From Oscillospiraceae bacterium (GTDB taxonomy: Bacteria; Bacillota; Clostridia; Oscillospirales; Oscillospiraceae), in NCBI GenBank assembly GCA_022793095.1, contig JAAWCD010000128.1:1-37213 (forward strand): DNA of 37,213 bases, written 5' to 3'. This document shows positions 1-8,306 of this stretch, one piece after another. The notes under the pieces are model-generated. The model worked only from the letters and a program-made list of their open reading frames with translations, was not told the origin of the DNA and did no database searches. Positions within the stretch are counted from its first letter, which is position 1. Each line of letters opens with the position of its first letter. The position numbers and the translations under genes are program-made.

Positions 1-1
1 C

Positions 2-121
2 CTTCACCATTTTGGCATGGATCTATATAGAAGCACATCGGATTTTATTTTGCCAACAGTGCCGAAAACCCTTGATACTATTGGATTTCAGCGGCTTATA
101 GGAGGATACATGGAAATATGA
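2..121 (+). CDS. C-terminal end of an unknown protein (partial)
   Basis: An open frame runs from the window edge to a TGA at 119-121 (39 codons). Its stop overlaps the start of the next gene in an ATGA arrangement (118-121), which is typical of translational coupling. A good Shine-Dalgarno sequence, GGAGGA at 101-106, lies inside it. I do not recognise the protein; the tail reads like ordinary coding sequence (it ends ...GGYMEI). It could be a chance open frame, because only the last 39 codons are visible. The ATGA overlap is the main support. Confidence 0.4.
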   Translation, partial: LHHFGMDLYRSTSDFILPTVPKTLDTIGFQRLIGGYMEI

Positions 122-336
122 AATCAAGCAAATCACCAACGTATCCTAATTTCATTCCGCTGAAAGTTGCCGCGTGCTATATGGGGATATCACCCCGTCA
201 GCTCTCCTGGCTGGTGGCAGAAGGAAGACAGCCCTTCGCATCTATTGGGGCCAACATCGGAACCCGCCAGCGGTATGTCCGCATCTACACAGAACGGCTT
301 ATTGCCTATCTGAACGGCTGCGATTTGGAGGACTAA
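118..336 (+). CDS. Small excisionase-like / helix-turn-helix DNA-binding protein
   Basis: A 72-residue protein. The segment PLKVAACYMGISPRQLSWLV (about residues 15-34) reads like the N-terminal helix-turn-helix of MerR/excisionase-type proteins, in which a column of short helices contacts DNA. The later YVRIYTERLIAYL stretch resembles the wing and closing helix. Proteins of this size commonly control excision or plasmid-like functions in integrated elements. The start overlaps the stop of the preceding frame. An alternative ATG at 110 in another frame gives only a three-codon peptide. It precedes two unknown genes with the same orientation and similar ribosome sites, so I read 1-2100 as part of an integrated mobile element. 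The exact role (excisionase, repressor or other) is inferred. Confidence 0.55.
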   Translation: MKSSKSPTYPNFIPLKVAACYMGISPRQLSWLVAEGRQPFASIGANIGTRQRYVRIYTERLIAYLNGCDLED

Positions 337-461
337 ACAGAAACCTTTTAGGAAAAGGGGGTGGTGGTCTTGCAGGAACACAGGCCCCTACCGAATTGAA
401 CGGCAGGTTGACAGCTTTGTAAAGTTGCCGGCCTGCCACTCATTTTACTTGGAGGATACAA

Positions 462-1529
462 ATGAAATTACATGATAATCAATTAAAACTGGTTCAACAT
501 TTAGCACGGTTCAATCTGCTGGATTATCCCAGTTGTTTGGAACTGCTGGATACCGCAGGAACAGGGGACCGAATCGCGTTGTCCTATGCGTTTCGCCCCC
601 TCACGAAAAACGGATATCTCTCCAAGCGAAAGGACGGCAGCGTAGCGATCCAGGCAAAAGGCCAGGCACTGTTTCCGGAAATGAAACCCTTGATTTCTGT
701 AGGCGGCAATTCATCGGAGGGAAAACGAATCATGGATGTCTCCCGCATGGCCGCGCTGATGGAGCGCAGCGGCGTTCCCTGCTCTGGCAGTCTGACAGGT
801 TCCCAACGGCCCTATTTCATCCCGTCTGCCTGCTGGCGGAAAATCGCACCCGGTATCCTTTCGACCACCCGGTTCGTTGGGATGCTGATAGGAGGCGAGG
901 AGCGCTTGGCCGTCTATGACATTGGGAACGGCCATATGGAATGGCAGGTGCGGGCAGAAGGTTCCCTGTTTTACACCAAGTATGGCAGTTATGAGACGAA
1001 AGCCACCGGGATGATTTTCGTCTGCCAGACGGACAGGCGGAATGACATTGCGAGAAACATTATCCGCCAGACCATGTGGAGCAGACGGCAACTATTATCT
1101 GACGGCTGTGTGGAACGCAACCGGCCCACGCGGTGGTCACGCTCCCCAATTAAACTGCGGGCACAATACGAGCATGTGTATTTAACTACGCCGCAGGATC
1201 TCAACTCAGATTTACAGTACATTCTGTCCGTAAAAAAACAGATATGCCGGCAGCGTGCAAGTGCTAATGAACTGCATGACCCGGCCCAGAGTGATTATGA
1301 GAAATGGCCCTATCGTTTCTTTGCCAATCCGGCTACCGACTTGCTGAAATATGTCTACTTCTTTTCTGCGGTAAAAGGTCTGTTACAGCTTTTAGCGGCA
1401 GATATTCCCGCGCCGCCGCAGGTACGCTATGCGATTTGCTTTCGCCCACAGGATATGCCTATCCTGCAAATGTATCCAGACGTTTTAGATTTGAAGGGGT
1501 TAAAATTATATGAATATCGACCTAAATAA
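462..1529 (+). CDS. Unknown protein with winged-helix-like N-terminus (mobile-element gene)
   Basis: 355 residues with a clear ribosome site (TTGGAGGATACAA before ATG 462). The first about 70 residues (QLKLVQHLARFNLLDYPSC... ALSYAFRPLTKNGYLSKRKD) have the pattern of a winged-helix domain: three helices followed by a basic wing. This recalls replication-relaxation-type proteins of conjugative elements, but I cannot confirm the family. The middle (residues about 115-215) is rich in beta-type segments, and the C-terminal about 90 residues have no motif I recognise. No signal peptide or membrane segment is evident. Its last 20 bases overlap the next gene, so the two are probably translated together. 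Base composition is more AT-rich than the transporter region to the right, which fits an acquired element. Confidence 0.6.
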   Translation: MKLHDNQLKLVQHLARFNLLDYPSCLELLDTAGTGDRIALSYAFRPLTKNGYLSKRKDGSVAIQAKGQALFPEMKPLISVGGNSSEGKRIMDVSRMAALMERSGVPCSGSLTGSQRPYFIPSACWRKIAPGILSTTRFVGMLIGGEERLAVYDIGNGHMEWQVRAEGSLFYTKYGSYETKATGMIFVCQTDRRNDIARNIIRQTMWSRRQLLSDGCVERNRPTRWSRSPIKLRAQYEHVYLTTPQDLNSDLQYILSVKKQICRQRASANELHDPAQSDYEKWPYRFFANPATDLLKYVYFFSAVKGLLQLLAADIPAPPQVRYAICFRPQDMPILQMYPDVLDLKGLKLYEYRPK

Positions 1530-2100
1530 GACACTAAAGAGGATTGAACGGTACTTGTCATCTGATGGCGGTATCAGCCTGTCAGAGCTGAAACACGCCT
1601 GCCAGCATACACTCCATCTCTACAGTCAGCTTGTCTCCGCCATCTATGATGCAGAAACGTTTGGAGGGGCTACATATCAGAAAAGCTTTGCGCAGGAGCA
1701 GAGTGCCGGAATGAACAGCGGAGACTGTGTAATGCTGACCATTAAAGAACCGCTGCCATCCGTGAAGAAACTGACCGAGGCAATCGAAGAGCACTGGAAA
1801 GCGATGGTCCACTCAGCCATTAGCGAGGCCGCTCATCAAGGGCCACTTCCACATTTTGAGAAAGCAATGGTAGAAATTGAAATCACCGCACCCAGAGGGA
1901 GCGACAACGCCCGGCTATGGGATACCTCGAATCGGGCCATCAACGTTATCATCAATAATCTGAAAGGTATCTTTTTTGAGGACGACAACATGGAGCATAT
2001 GGCCTTTTCTGTGGTTGGAAGGTGGGGAGAAAAAGGTGTCACGATCATCCGTATTTCGGAGTTAAGCAAATCAAGACAAACTGGAGGCATCAGATTTTAA
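1510..2100 (+). CDS. Hypothetical protein of integrative-element type
   Basis: 196 residues, beginning inside the previous gene (20-base overlap) after AAGGGG. It starts with a helical segment (about residues 1-50, with HTLHLYSQLVSAIYDAETFGG) and continues with an alpha/beta region ending in GEKGVTIIRISEL. There are no cysteines in a metal-site pattern, no signal peptide and no membrane helix. I recognise the general look of a conserved protein found in integrative elements of Bacillota but cannot assign a function. It is the last gene before a 610-base stretch with two large inverted repeats, so it may mark the end of the element's coding part. Confidence 0.6.
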   Translation: MNIDLNKTLKRIERYLSSDGGISLSELKHACQHTLHLYSQLVSAIYDAETFGGATYQKSFAQEQSAGMNSGDCVMLTIKEPLPSVKKLTEAIEEHWKAMVHSAISEAAHQGPLPHFEKAMVEIEITAPRGSDNARLWDTSNRAINVIINNLKGIFFEDDNMEHMAFSVVGRWGEKGVTIIRISELSKSRQTGGIRF

Positions 2101-2303
2101 ACGTTTGGAGCACAAAACCATGAACTTTTGAAAGTGCCATAGCGGCGGAGGTACGGTAAGCGACATACAGCCGCTTTGGACCACAGTATGCCATAGTGTG
2201 TGCTGAAATGGTAAACCGATTTGCCACGGATAAAGAGGTTTGCAGAGGGGTTCTGTGGGGAGTCTCTGTCTGGGCAGAAACGACGAACAGAACCGGCAGG
2301 AAT

Positions 2304-2353
2304 GGGCGGAAGGGGTATTTGCGTCAACAGTGACGCAAATACCCCTTCCGCCC
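2304..2353. repeat. Perfect 23-bp inverted repeat (hairpin)
   Basis: The arms 2304-2326 and 2331-2353 are exact reverse complements (starting GGGCGGAAGGGG) around the four-base loop ACAG. No T-run follows on either strand, so it is not a textbook intrinsic terminator. It lies 204 bases after the stop of the preceding gene. It could be a factor-assisted terminator, a recombination site or a cruciform-type element end. Confidence 0.8.
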
Positions 2354-2394
2354 ACCCATGTTTTGTTTTGAAACGAGCTTGGTGCTGCGCTTAT

Positions 2395-2566
2395 TTTTTT
2401 AAAAATGCTTATCGGCTTAACTCAGCAGAACACAACCGATAGAGGAAGATCCGTTTCGATCGCAACCGCAGACACGATGTCGAGTAGCTTTTTCCCGATT
2501 CGCTCGCGTCGCTAATCTACATCTTGTGCCTTGCTGAGTTAAGCCGATAAGCACATTTTTAAAAAA
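2395..2566. repeat. Small element with long terminal inverted repeats (MITE-like)
   Basis: The 22-base arms 2406-2427 and 2531-2552 are reverse complements (core CGGCTTAACTCAGC). The pairing continues outwards imperfectly through TTTTTAAAAA tracts to about 2395 and 2566. The about 104 bases between the arms have no open frame. The whole is about 170 bp, the size of a miniature inverted-repeat element or a recombination boundary. It sits exactly between the mobile-element genes and the first NTF2-like operon. The bases from about 2567 to 2713 show nothing else except a degenerate GC hairpin near 2673-2699. Confidence 0.55.
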
Positions 2567-2713
2567 GGTGGTGCGTTTCAGCGATTAGTTTTAGCAATCA
2601 AAATTAGCCTTGAAGAAAATGATTGTATACAATATCTGAGTGAAAACTACCCCATTGCCATGATTTATTCGCATTCCCCCGCCTCCGATGGGGTGAAACC
2701 AATATTTTACATA

Positions 2714-3622
2714 TCAATACAAGGGGTCGCCAAAGCCCTTGCGGGCGGGGTAGAGCGGGATGTTCTCAAATTCGGTGCAGCCGGGGGAGTAGGTGTGCTC
2801 CTCATCCAGGTGCTCATAGGGCTCCGGGGCCGGGACCGTATCCTGGACGGTCTGGATCACACTGATATCGTTGTGGGCCTGACGCAGGTCGGAGATCCCG
2901 CTGGCGGGCGGGCCGCTGCAATCGCCGATGCGGAGTTTCCCATCCATGTACTTGCGGAAACGGTCCTGTGCCCAGTTGGACTCATCGTAGCTGTCGCCGA
3001 TATCGGGGCACACCTGCTCGTGGAACCACCACCAACGACCGTTGCGGTAGACAAATTCCGAGCCGTAGCGTTCCCACAGCCAGCCGCCGGAGCGCCCGCC
3101 CTTGGGTCCGTGCATACTCAGCATAGTGCCGGGCGTCAGGTAAAAGCTGCGCGCTGATTTCCCGTCGTCCGCGACCTCGATGACGGAGGAGGCCAGCACA
3201 TGACAAGACTGCATATTGGTGCCCTTGGGGTTATGCCCATAGAGGTCGAACATGTCATACATGTCGCCCATTTTCATGGGTCGGTCGTGGTGGCGCTTGG
3301 AGGCGTTTTCAAAGGGCATACCGCCGTCCTCGTTTTCCGCACCCTCCGGCATGGTCATTCCGTGCGGCTCGTACTCCGGCGGCGCAAAGGGGTTGGCGCG
3401 TAATGGCTCGTCAAAATGAGCTGGAACAAGCTCCCGGTACCCCATCATGCGCCCGAAAGTATGGCCAAAGGTCGAATTGTCCGAGCGCAGCCAGAAGGTG
3501 CCGTATTCCTCGCGCCCGCGGTCCATCCCGTGGAGGTAGGCGTGGCGCGCCTTCAGCTCCTCTACCTTTTGGCAGGCGACGACTGCCGCCACACGCTCAT
3601 GTAAGGTCTTGTCCTTACGCAT
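2714..3622 (-). CDS. NTF2/SnoaL-like protein, family C, copy C1
   Basis: 302 residues, the longest family C member. The N-terminal helical part has EELKARHAYLHG and the GREEYGTFWLRSDNSTFGHT-type segment shared with C2. The central part carries the SnoaL-like core: SSVIEVADDGKSAR, then WLWERYGSEFV...GRWWWFHEQVCPD. It ends with a Pro/Glu-rich tail (YEHLDEEHTYSPG). The DG-x-S-A-R strand, the WERYG-x-(D/E)FV strand and the GxWWWxHEQVC strand are the conserved marks of this family in the window. Compared with C2 it has an extra Met/Gly-rich insert around residues 85-120. It is cytoplasmic, with no signal peptide, and is the last gene of a minus-strand operon starting with an ABC importer. The start at 3622 follows AAGGAGG. 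Fold assignment is fairly sure; reaction unknown. Confidence 0.8.
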   Translation of the reverse strand: MRKDKTLHERVAAVVACQKVEELKARHAYLHGMDRGREEYGTFWLRSDNSTFGHTFGRMMGYRELVPAHFDEPLRANPFAPPEYEPHGMTMPEGAENEDGGMPFENASKRHHDRPMKMGDMYDMFDLYGHNPKGTNMQSCHVLASSVIEVADDGKSARSFYLTPGTMLSMHGPKGGRSGGWLWERYGSEFVYRNGRWWWFHEQVCPDIGDSYDESNWAQDRFRKYMDGKLRIGDCSGPPASGISDLRQAHNDISVIQTVQDTVPAPEPYEHLDEEHTYSPGCTEFENIPLYPARKGFGDPLY

Positions 3623-3675
3623 TTTATTTTCCTCCTTATACCGATTGCCTGTGACGTGGTTTTCTGGATCTTCCC

Positions 3676-3705
3676 GTATTCCCCTCCCACAGGGCGGAGA
3701 AATAC
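3676..3705. repeat. GC hairpin of the local family (imperfect), between B1 and C1
   Basis: GTATTCCCCTCCC pairs imperfectly with GGGCGGAGAAATAC. It lies in the 111-base gap before C1. Its right half closely matches the hairpin at 22585-22619. Confidence 0.55.
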
Positions 3706-3733
3706 AGGTTTCCTTTCTAATGGAAGATTCACA

Positions 3734-4513
3734 TTACAGCATCTCAAGTCGCTCGTAGAATTTTCTGCCCACCTTACCGTTGGGGCCGTATCCCTCGTCC
3801 TCGTCATAGGTTTTGAAGGGCCGTGGCATATCGTAGAAGAGATACTCCCAGCCGAACTGATTGTCGTACACCTCTTTTTTTACGGTCGGGTCGCCATAAA
3901 AACGGGAGGCGGGGTCATATCCCTTTAGAACGGTGTCAACATCGTTGTAATTTGTACCGCTCTCAATGGAGAAATCGTGCTCCTGCACCACGTGCCAGAT
4001 CTTCCAGCCATCCGCCTCCCGTACGAGCTCTACCAGCAAAAGGCCGATCTCAAAGTAACACTTGGCGGTCCCGTCGGGTGAGCCATGCCCGGTCATACCC
4101 AGGTCATAGCCCAGGTAGCGGGCATACCGGTCATCCACGGAGATGAACAGCAGCGGCGTGGTGCAGGAGTGGGTGCGCGTCATCCCCATGCCCAGGCCAG
4201 CGTCTGCATATTTCTCGGGACAGGCGGCACGGAAGGCGTCCAGCGTCTTGCGCTCTATCGCCTCATACTCGTCTACCAGATGCCGGCGTACCTCCTCGAT
4301 CCCGACAAAAAAGCCGATATTGGTGGCAAAAGAGGCGTCGGCGGTATGGACGGGTTCCTTTACCCACAGCTCATTCAGCGCCCGGACCGTGTCGCCGTTG
4401 CCCCAGTACAGGACAAACCGGCCGATCAGGTCTTGGATTGTCTCCTTGTCCCAGGCGTGGAGGATCATCTCCTCGTCGGTAAATTCCCGCTTGTATTCCT
4501 TGAATTTTTCCAT
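3734..4513 (-). CDS. NTF2/SnoaL-like protein, family B, copy B1
   Basis: 259 residues, starting at the ATG at 4513 that follows AAGGAG (on the minus strand). An upstream in-frame ATG at 4639 would add 42 residues encoded by the repeat hairpin and is rejected. Family B marks: an early Trp helix (ILHAWDKETIQDL), ALNELWVKEP, ASFATNIGFFVGIEEVRRH, a central HSCTTPLLFI segment and the closing strand DGWKIWHVVQEHDFS. The layout, an N-terminal helical cone followed by a curved sheet ending in KIWH, fits the NTF2-like fold. It lies between A1 and C1 in the operon and is about 60% longer than single-domain NTF2 enzymes (about 130-170 aa) because of a C-terminal extension rich in Tyr/Asp/Pro. Catalytic residues cannot be assigned; the His before CTTPL is shared with B2 only. 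Confidence 0.8.
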   Translation of the reverse strand: MEKFKEYKREFTDEEMILHAWDKETIQDLIGRFVLYWGNGDTVRALNELWVKEPVHTADASFATNIGFFVGIEEVRRHLVDEYEAIERKTLDAFRAACPEKYADAGLGMGMTRTHSCTTPLLFISVDDRYARYLGYDLGMTGHGSPDGTAKCYFEIGLLLVELVREADGWKIWHVVQEHDFSIESGTNYNDVDTVLKGYDPASRFYGDPTVKKEVYDNQFGWEYLFYDMPRPFKTYDEDEGYGPNGKVGRKFYERLEML

Positions 4514-4576
4514 GGCGATTCTCCTTATGCAAATCTCCTGATTCGTTTTTTTGTTCCTCCAGTGGATACTATCCTT

Positions 4577-4608
4577 GTGATTCCCACCCCCTGCGGGGGC
4601 GGGAACAC
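4577..4608. repeat. GC hairpin of the local family, between A1 and B1
   Basis: GTGATTCCCACCCC pairs with GGGGCGGGAACAC around a short loop, with two imperfect positions. It lies between A1 and B1, 64 bases upstream of the B1 start. Confidence 0.7.
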
Positions 4609-4690
4609 GAGAAAGAATTGGAACATACAAATATCCCATTCCGGCGTTTTCCTCGTCTCCGGCGGGAAACGTCGGTCGGTCCGAGATCTC

Positions 4691-5416
4691 TCAAACGGCA
4701 TAGCTGAAGGTTTCGGCGAAGGCACCGTAGGGCACCGGGCATTGGGGAGAGGTGCTCTTCGGGCGGTCGGGATAGAATGGCGTAAACCCCCGGTCCTTTA
4801 CATTGGGCTCCGGGAGCCGGAAGGATTCGATCTCCTCAAAGCCAGGGACAGGCTCAAAGACCTTCTCCTCCTCGGTGAACCCTACGCCGCACTGGTGGTC
4901 GACGTTGAACAGCATCTGCATATGCCAAACCTTCCATGCGCCGTCCTCCAGGATGAAGTCCACGGCGGCCCAGCCAAACAGCCAGTAGGCCACCGGCCCG
5001 CCGGCGGTTAACTTACAGTAGGAGCCGCGGATGTTCCAGATGCCCTTGGCGGTCTTTTCGTCGTCCGCGATTTCGATGACCTGGGACTCAAAGGGGAGGT
5101 AGGTGATCATGCCGACGCCGTATACCTCCTCCGGCGTTTTGCCGCCCAGGGTCTGGGGGAACTTGGCCTGAATGAGCTTGGAGGACAGGGCGATCTCCTC
5201 GCCCAGGGCGGCGTAGTACCCCTTCACCGCATCCGCGCCGCGGTAGCCGCCGCGGTTGAGGAGGAGGCTGACATCCTCCCGGCGGCTCCAGTATCGCCAG
5301 TATACCTCGGCCTCCTGCTTGACGGAGTAGTCATGGGATATGCGGCCCATGATATTGCGGAGCTCACGGCGCCATTCCAGCCGTGAAAGCAGTTGTTCCG
5401 GTGTGAATTGTTTCAT
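4691..5416 (-). CDS. NTF2/SnoaL-like protein, family A, copy A1
   Basis: 241 residues. The start at 5416 follows CAGGAGGTTCTT; the longer open frame reaching 6163 is only the shadow of the next gene. Family A marks are WRRELRNIMGRISHDY (residues about 15-30), VYWRYWSRREDVSL, GGYRGADAVKGYYAAL, the core strand VIEIADDEKTAKGIWNIRGS, then DFILEDGAWKVWHMQ, and the C-terminus ETFSYAV. DFxxEDGxWKxWH is typical of SnoaL-like (PF13577-type) proteins, whose relatives include dehydratases and ring-hydroxylase small subunits. It is first of the A-B-C triad and lies downstream of an importer operon. It resembles A2 most closely by eye. Substrate unknown. Confidence 0.82.
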   Translation of the reverse strand: MKQFTPEQLLSRLEWRRELRNIMGRISHDYSVKQEAEVYWRYWSRREDVSLLLNRGGYRGADAVKGYYAALGEEIALSSKLIQAKFPQTLGGKTPEEVYGVGMITYLPFESQVIEIADDEKTAKGIWNIRGSYCKLTAGGPVAYWLFGWAAVDFILEDGAWKVWHMQMLFNVDHQCGVGFTEEEKVFEPVPGFEEIESFRLPEPNVKDRGFTPFYPDRPKSTSPQCPVPYGAFAETFSYAV

Positions 5417-5437
5417 AAGAACCTCCTGTGATTTATT

Positions 5438-5470
5438 GGTGTTTCCCCCTCCAACGGCGGGGGAAACACC
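5438..5470. repeat. GC hairpin with conserved flank, just before A1
   Basis: The arms GGTGTTTCCCCC and GGGGGAAACACC are exact around TCCAACGGC. The next 55 bases (to about 5525) contain the conserved flank ATCAGCGGTTCC seen beside the hairpins at 17283, 19845 and 26813. It lies 21 bases upstream of the A1 start, within the presumed operon. Confidence 0.8.
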
Positions 5471-5508
5471 TGGAAATAGCGGGGTGTGCCCGACAAAAGG
5501 CAATCTAA

Positions 5509-6315
5509 TCAGCGGTTCCCTGAACGTTCCGTCTGCGCTCCCCGGTCCGTGGACAGCACCGCGTTTATCAGAAACACGGCCAGCAGCAACACGAGAAACC
5601 AGGGGGAGGCAAGGACCGTCAGGTCCTGCGCGTGGGCGCCGATCACCCGGATGCGCCCGGAGTTTGGCGCCTCGACCGTCCCCTGCCGGGTGATATGGCC
5701 GCGGATCAGCGTGAGCAGGGAGCCTTCGGTCGGATTTCCGGGCAGCTCCCCCTTGAGCGACGCCGGGAGGGCCGCAGTGATGGAGACGGACTGTCCGAGC
5801 TCCAGCGGCTGTCCGTCCACGGCAATGGAGACCACCCGTTCCCCCACGGCTGCCGTGGCGTCGGCGGTTATGGTGAACCCGGAAATCTGGAGAAATCCGC
5901 TGTAAGCCGAGGCGTCTCCGTCTAGGGTCTCCCGCTCCGACAGCCGCCAGAAGGACACGCTGTCCTCCATAAGGGCCTTGAGCTGCGGGGCTGTCAGGGT
6001 GCAGACATATACGGCCTCGTCCGCCCACAGCAGCTGGGCCAGCTCGGCCTCTGTAACACAGCCGCCCGCCAGGGTGTTTTTCAATACGCCCGAGGGGATG
6101 AGCGCGATCTGTGCCCCCGTGCCCTCCCGGACCGCGTCGGCCACATAGTCGCCCAGCGGGCATTCCCGCCAGAGGGCGTCCTCCATGGAGAGTCCCTGGG
6201 GGACCTGCGCCAGGACATTGTCCGTGGCGGACACGGGCATCTGCAAGATTGAGAGGAGCAGCAAGAGTCCCAGCAAACCAAGCGCACCCCTAAAGGTCGT
6301 TAATCTGGCGGACAT
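5509..6315 (-). CDS. Membrane-anchored orphan 5'-nucleotidase C-terminal domain protein
   Basis: 268 residues, starting at the ATG at 6315, which overlaps the end of the ATPase gene by 26 bases, so translation is probably coupled. It has an N-terminal signal/membrane segment ([17 protein letters not shown], residues 9-25), then a domain matching the C-terminal part of bacterial 5'-nucleotidases: [20 protein letters not shown], a [10 protein letters not shown] turn and [12 protein letters not shown] second membrane helix ([18 protein letters not shown]) is near the end, followed by a charged tail. The metallophosphatase domain that normally carries the catalytic metal site is absent, so it is probably not a nucleotidase by itself. 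The domain usually binds the nucleoside part of substrate. In this operon it could help surface processing or substrate capture for the importer; this is inference. Confidence 0.7.
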   Translation of the reverse strand: MSARLTTFRGALGLLGLLLLLSILQMPVSATDNVLAQVPQGLSMEDALWRECPLGDYVADAVREGTGAQIALIPSGVLKNTLAGGCVTEAELAQLLWADEAVYVCTLTAPQLKALMEDSVSFWRLSERETLDGDASAYSGFLQISGFTITADATAAVGERVVSIAVDGQPLELGQSVSITAALPASLKGELPGNPTEGSLLTLIRGHITRQGTVEAPNSGRIRVIGAHAQDLTVLASPWFLVLLLAVFLINAVLSTDRGAQTERSGNR

Positions 6316-8293
6316 GATGGCACGCGACGAAATGATTGGGACGCACCTCCTCCTGGGCCGGCTGTTCCCTGGTACATATTTCCGTAGCGTAGGAACAGCG
6401 TCTGGCAAACCGGCAGCCCGGCTTGGGGTTCACAGGGCTCGTCAACTCTCCCTGCATGAGGATGCGTTCCCTTCTTTCGCGAATACTGGGGACGGGGACC
6501 GCGGACAGCAGTCCCTTGGTGTAAGGGTGTAGCGGGTACGTGAACAGCTCGTGGGACGCGCATTTCTCCACCATGCAGCCCACGTACATCACCATGATAT
6601 CGTCAGAGATGTGCCGGACGACGGACAAATCGTGGGTGATAAAGACATAGGTGAGATTTTTGGTGTCCTGAAGGTCCTGCAAAAGATTGAGCACCTGGGC
6701 CTGAATGGACACGTCCAGCGCCGAGACTGGCTCGTCGCACACGATGAACTTCGGCTCCAGGGCCAGCGCCCGGGCCACGCCGATACGCTGGCGGCGACCG
6801 CCGTCCAGCTCGTGGGGGTATGCGTAGGTGAGCCGCCTTGACAGGCCCACGGTGTCCATCAGCGCCGCCACCTGCCGCTCCAGCTCGGCCCTGTTTTTGC
6901 AGACCCTGTTGAACCGCAGGGGCGCCGCGATCTGCTCAAACACGCTTTTCCGGGGGTCCAGGGAGGAGAAGGGATCTTGGAAGATCATCTGCATTTCCGT
7001 CAGGAACATCCGGCGCTCCCGACCCTTCAGGTGGGTTACATCCTGCCCCTCAAACAGGACCTGACCGTCTGTGGCCTCGTTCAGGCCGATCAGCGCCCGC
7101 CCCAGCGTCGATTTTCCGCAGCCGGACTCACCGACGACGCCCAGCGTCCTGCCCCGCGCAATGGAAAAGGAAATATCGTCTACTGCGTGGAGCGGGCCGG
7201 CCTTGGTCTGAAAATATTTCTTCAGGTGGACAGCCTCCAGCAGGATTTCCGATGGCTCCCGCGCCTCTTGCGCAGATGCGGCGGGCGGAGCTACCTGCAC
7301 GGAAGGCGTCTCCGGTGTGCTCGTCTCCTGCAGCGCCTCTCCGGCGAAATGGCAGCGGCACATATGGCCGTTTTCCAGCTCGTGAAACGCCGGGTGGCTT
7401 TGTCGGCACTCCTCCCGGGCGTAGGGGCAGCGGGGATGGAAGGCGCACCCCTTCGGTAGGTCCGTGGGGTCGGGCATCAGGCCGTGGATGGGGATAAGGC
7501 GGCGGGCGTCCTTGTCCAGGGAGGGGAGGGAGTTGAACAGCCCCATGGTGTACGGGTGGGCGGTGTGCTCAAAAATGTGCTCCAAGGTGCCATATTCTAC
7601 GATCTCGCCGGAATACATGATGGCGACCTTGTCACACGCCTCCGCCACTACCCCCAGGTCGTGGGTAATGAGGAGCATGGCCGTGTGAAACTGCTCCCTC
7701 AGCTGGCGCATCATCGCCAGGACCTGCGCTTGAATGGTCACATCAAGCGCGGTGGTGGGCTCGTCCGCAATGATCAGCGAGGGCTGGCAGGCTAGCGCGA
7801 TGGCGATGACCACCCGCTGTTTCATGCCCCCGGAAAACTGGTGGGGAAAGTCGCCCGCCCGCTCACCGGGGATGCCGACCATCTCCAGCATTTCACGGGC
7901 TTTTGCCATGCTCTCAGCCTTGGTGCAGTCGTTGTGAAGAAAGTAAATCTCGGCGATCTGTTCCCCTACCGTCAGGACCGGGTTCAGGGCCGTCATGGGA
8001 TCCTGGAAGATCATGGATATCTCGTCGCCCCGCATGGCGCGCAGCTCCTCAGGGGACATTTCCATGACGTTCTTGCCTTTCAGGCATATCCTGCCCTGCC
8101 TGATCACGCCGGGGGGATCGGGGATGAGCCGCAGCACGCCCAGCGCCGTCGTCGTCTTGCCAGCGCCGGTCTCGCCCACAAGGCCCAAGGTCTCCCCCTC
8201 TTCGATGTCAAGGCTTACGTGATTCACGGCGTAGACCGTGCCATCCATGGTCCGGTACTCGATCACCAGGTCCCTGATCTCTAATATTTTCAT
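6290..8293 (-). CDS. Fused Dpp/Opp-type ABC importer ATPase (DppD-DppF fusion)
   Basis: 667 residues from the ATG at 8293, spaced 8 bases from GAGGAGG; a GTG at 8302 overlaps that site and is less likely. Two complete nucleotide-binding domains lie in tandem. The first has Walker A GETGAGKT (residues 40-47), signature FSGGMKQR, Walker [13 protein letters not shown] and switch THD. The second has Walker [10 protein letters not shown] (388-396), signature LDGGRRQR, Walker [13 protein letters not shown] and THD. Each ends with the OppF-type region containing spaced cysteines ([28 protein letters not shown]). It powers uptake through the DppB/DppC pair encoded just upstream. The signature serine is Asp in the second half (LDGGR), which I have the impression occurs in other clostridial homologues; function may be asymmetric. 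Confidence 0.92.
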   Translation of the reverse strand: MKILEIRDLVIEYRTMDGTVYAVNHVSLDIEEGETLGLVGETGAGKTTTALGVLRLIPDPPGVIRQGRICLKGKNVMEMSPEELRAMRGDEISMIFQDPMTALNPVLTVGEQIAEIYFLHNDCTKAESMAKAREMLEMVGIPGERAGDFPHQFSGGMKQRVVIAIALACQPSLIIADEPTTALDVTIQAQVLAMMRQLREQFHTAMLLITHDLGVVAEACDKVAIMYSGEIVEYGTLEHIFEHTAHPYTMGLFNSLPSLDKDARRLIPIHGLMPDPTDLPKGCAFHPRCPYAREECRQSHPAFHELENGHMCRCHFAGEALQETSTPETPSVQVAPPAASAQEAREPSEILLEAVHLKKYFQTKAGPLHAVDDISFSIARGRTLGVVGESGCGKSTLGRALIGLNEATDGQVLFEGQDVTHLKGRERRMFLTEMQMIFQDPFSSLDPRKSVFEQIAAPLRFNRVCKNRAELERQVAALMDTVGLSRRLTYAYPHELDGGRRQRIGVARALALEPKFIVCDEPVSALDVSIQAQVLNLLQDLQDTKNLTYVFITHDLSVVRHISDDIMVMYVGCMVEKCASHELFTYPLHPYTKGLLSAVPVPSIRERRERILMQGELTSPVNPKPGCRFARRCSYATEICTREQPAQEEVRPNHFVACHHVRQINDL

Positions 8294-8306
8294 TCCGCGC
8301 ACCTCC

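Noticed and set aside
190..381. Small minus-strand open frame opposite the excisionase-like gene
   Set aside because: No ribosome site and fully antisense to a gene with a helix-turn-helix pattern.
4691..5416. Naming the A proteins as bile-acid 7-alpha-dehydratase (BaiE) or ketosteroid isomerase
   Set aside because: Only the general NTF2-like pattern is shared. The A proteins are much longer, their catalytic residues cannot be aligned by eye, and no other bile-acid or steroid genes are present.
5417..6163. Upstream extension of the A1 reading frame
   Set aside because: The extension overlaps the 5'-nucleotidase-domain gene in another frame, while the internal ATG at 5416 has a perfect ribosome site and gives the family length.
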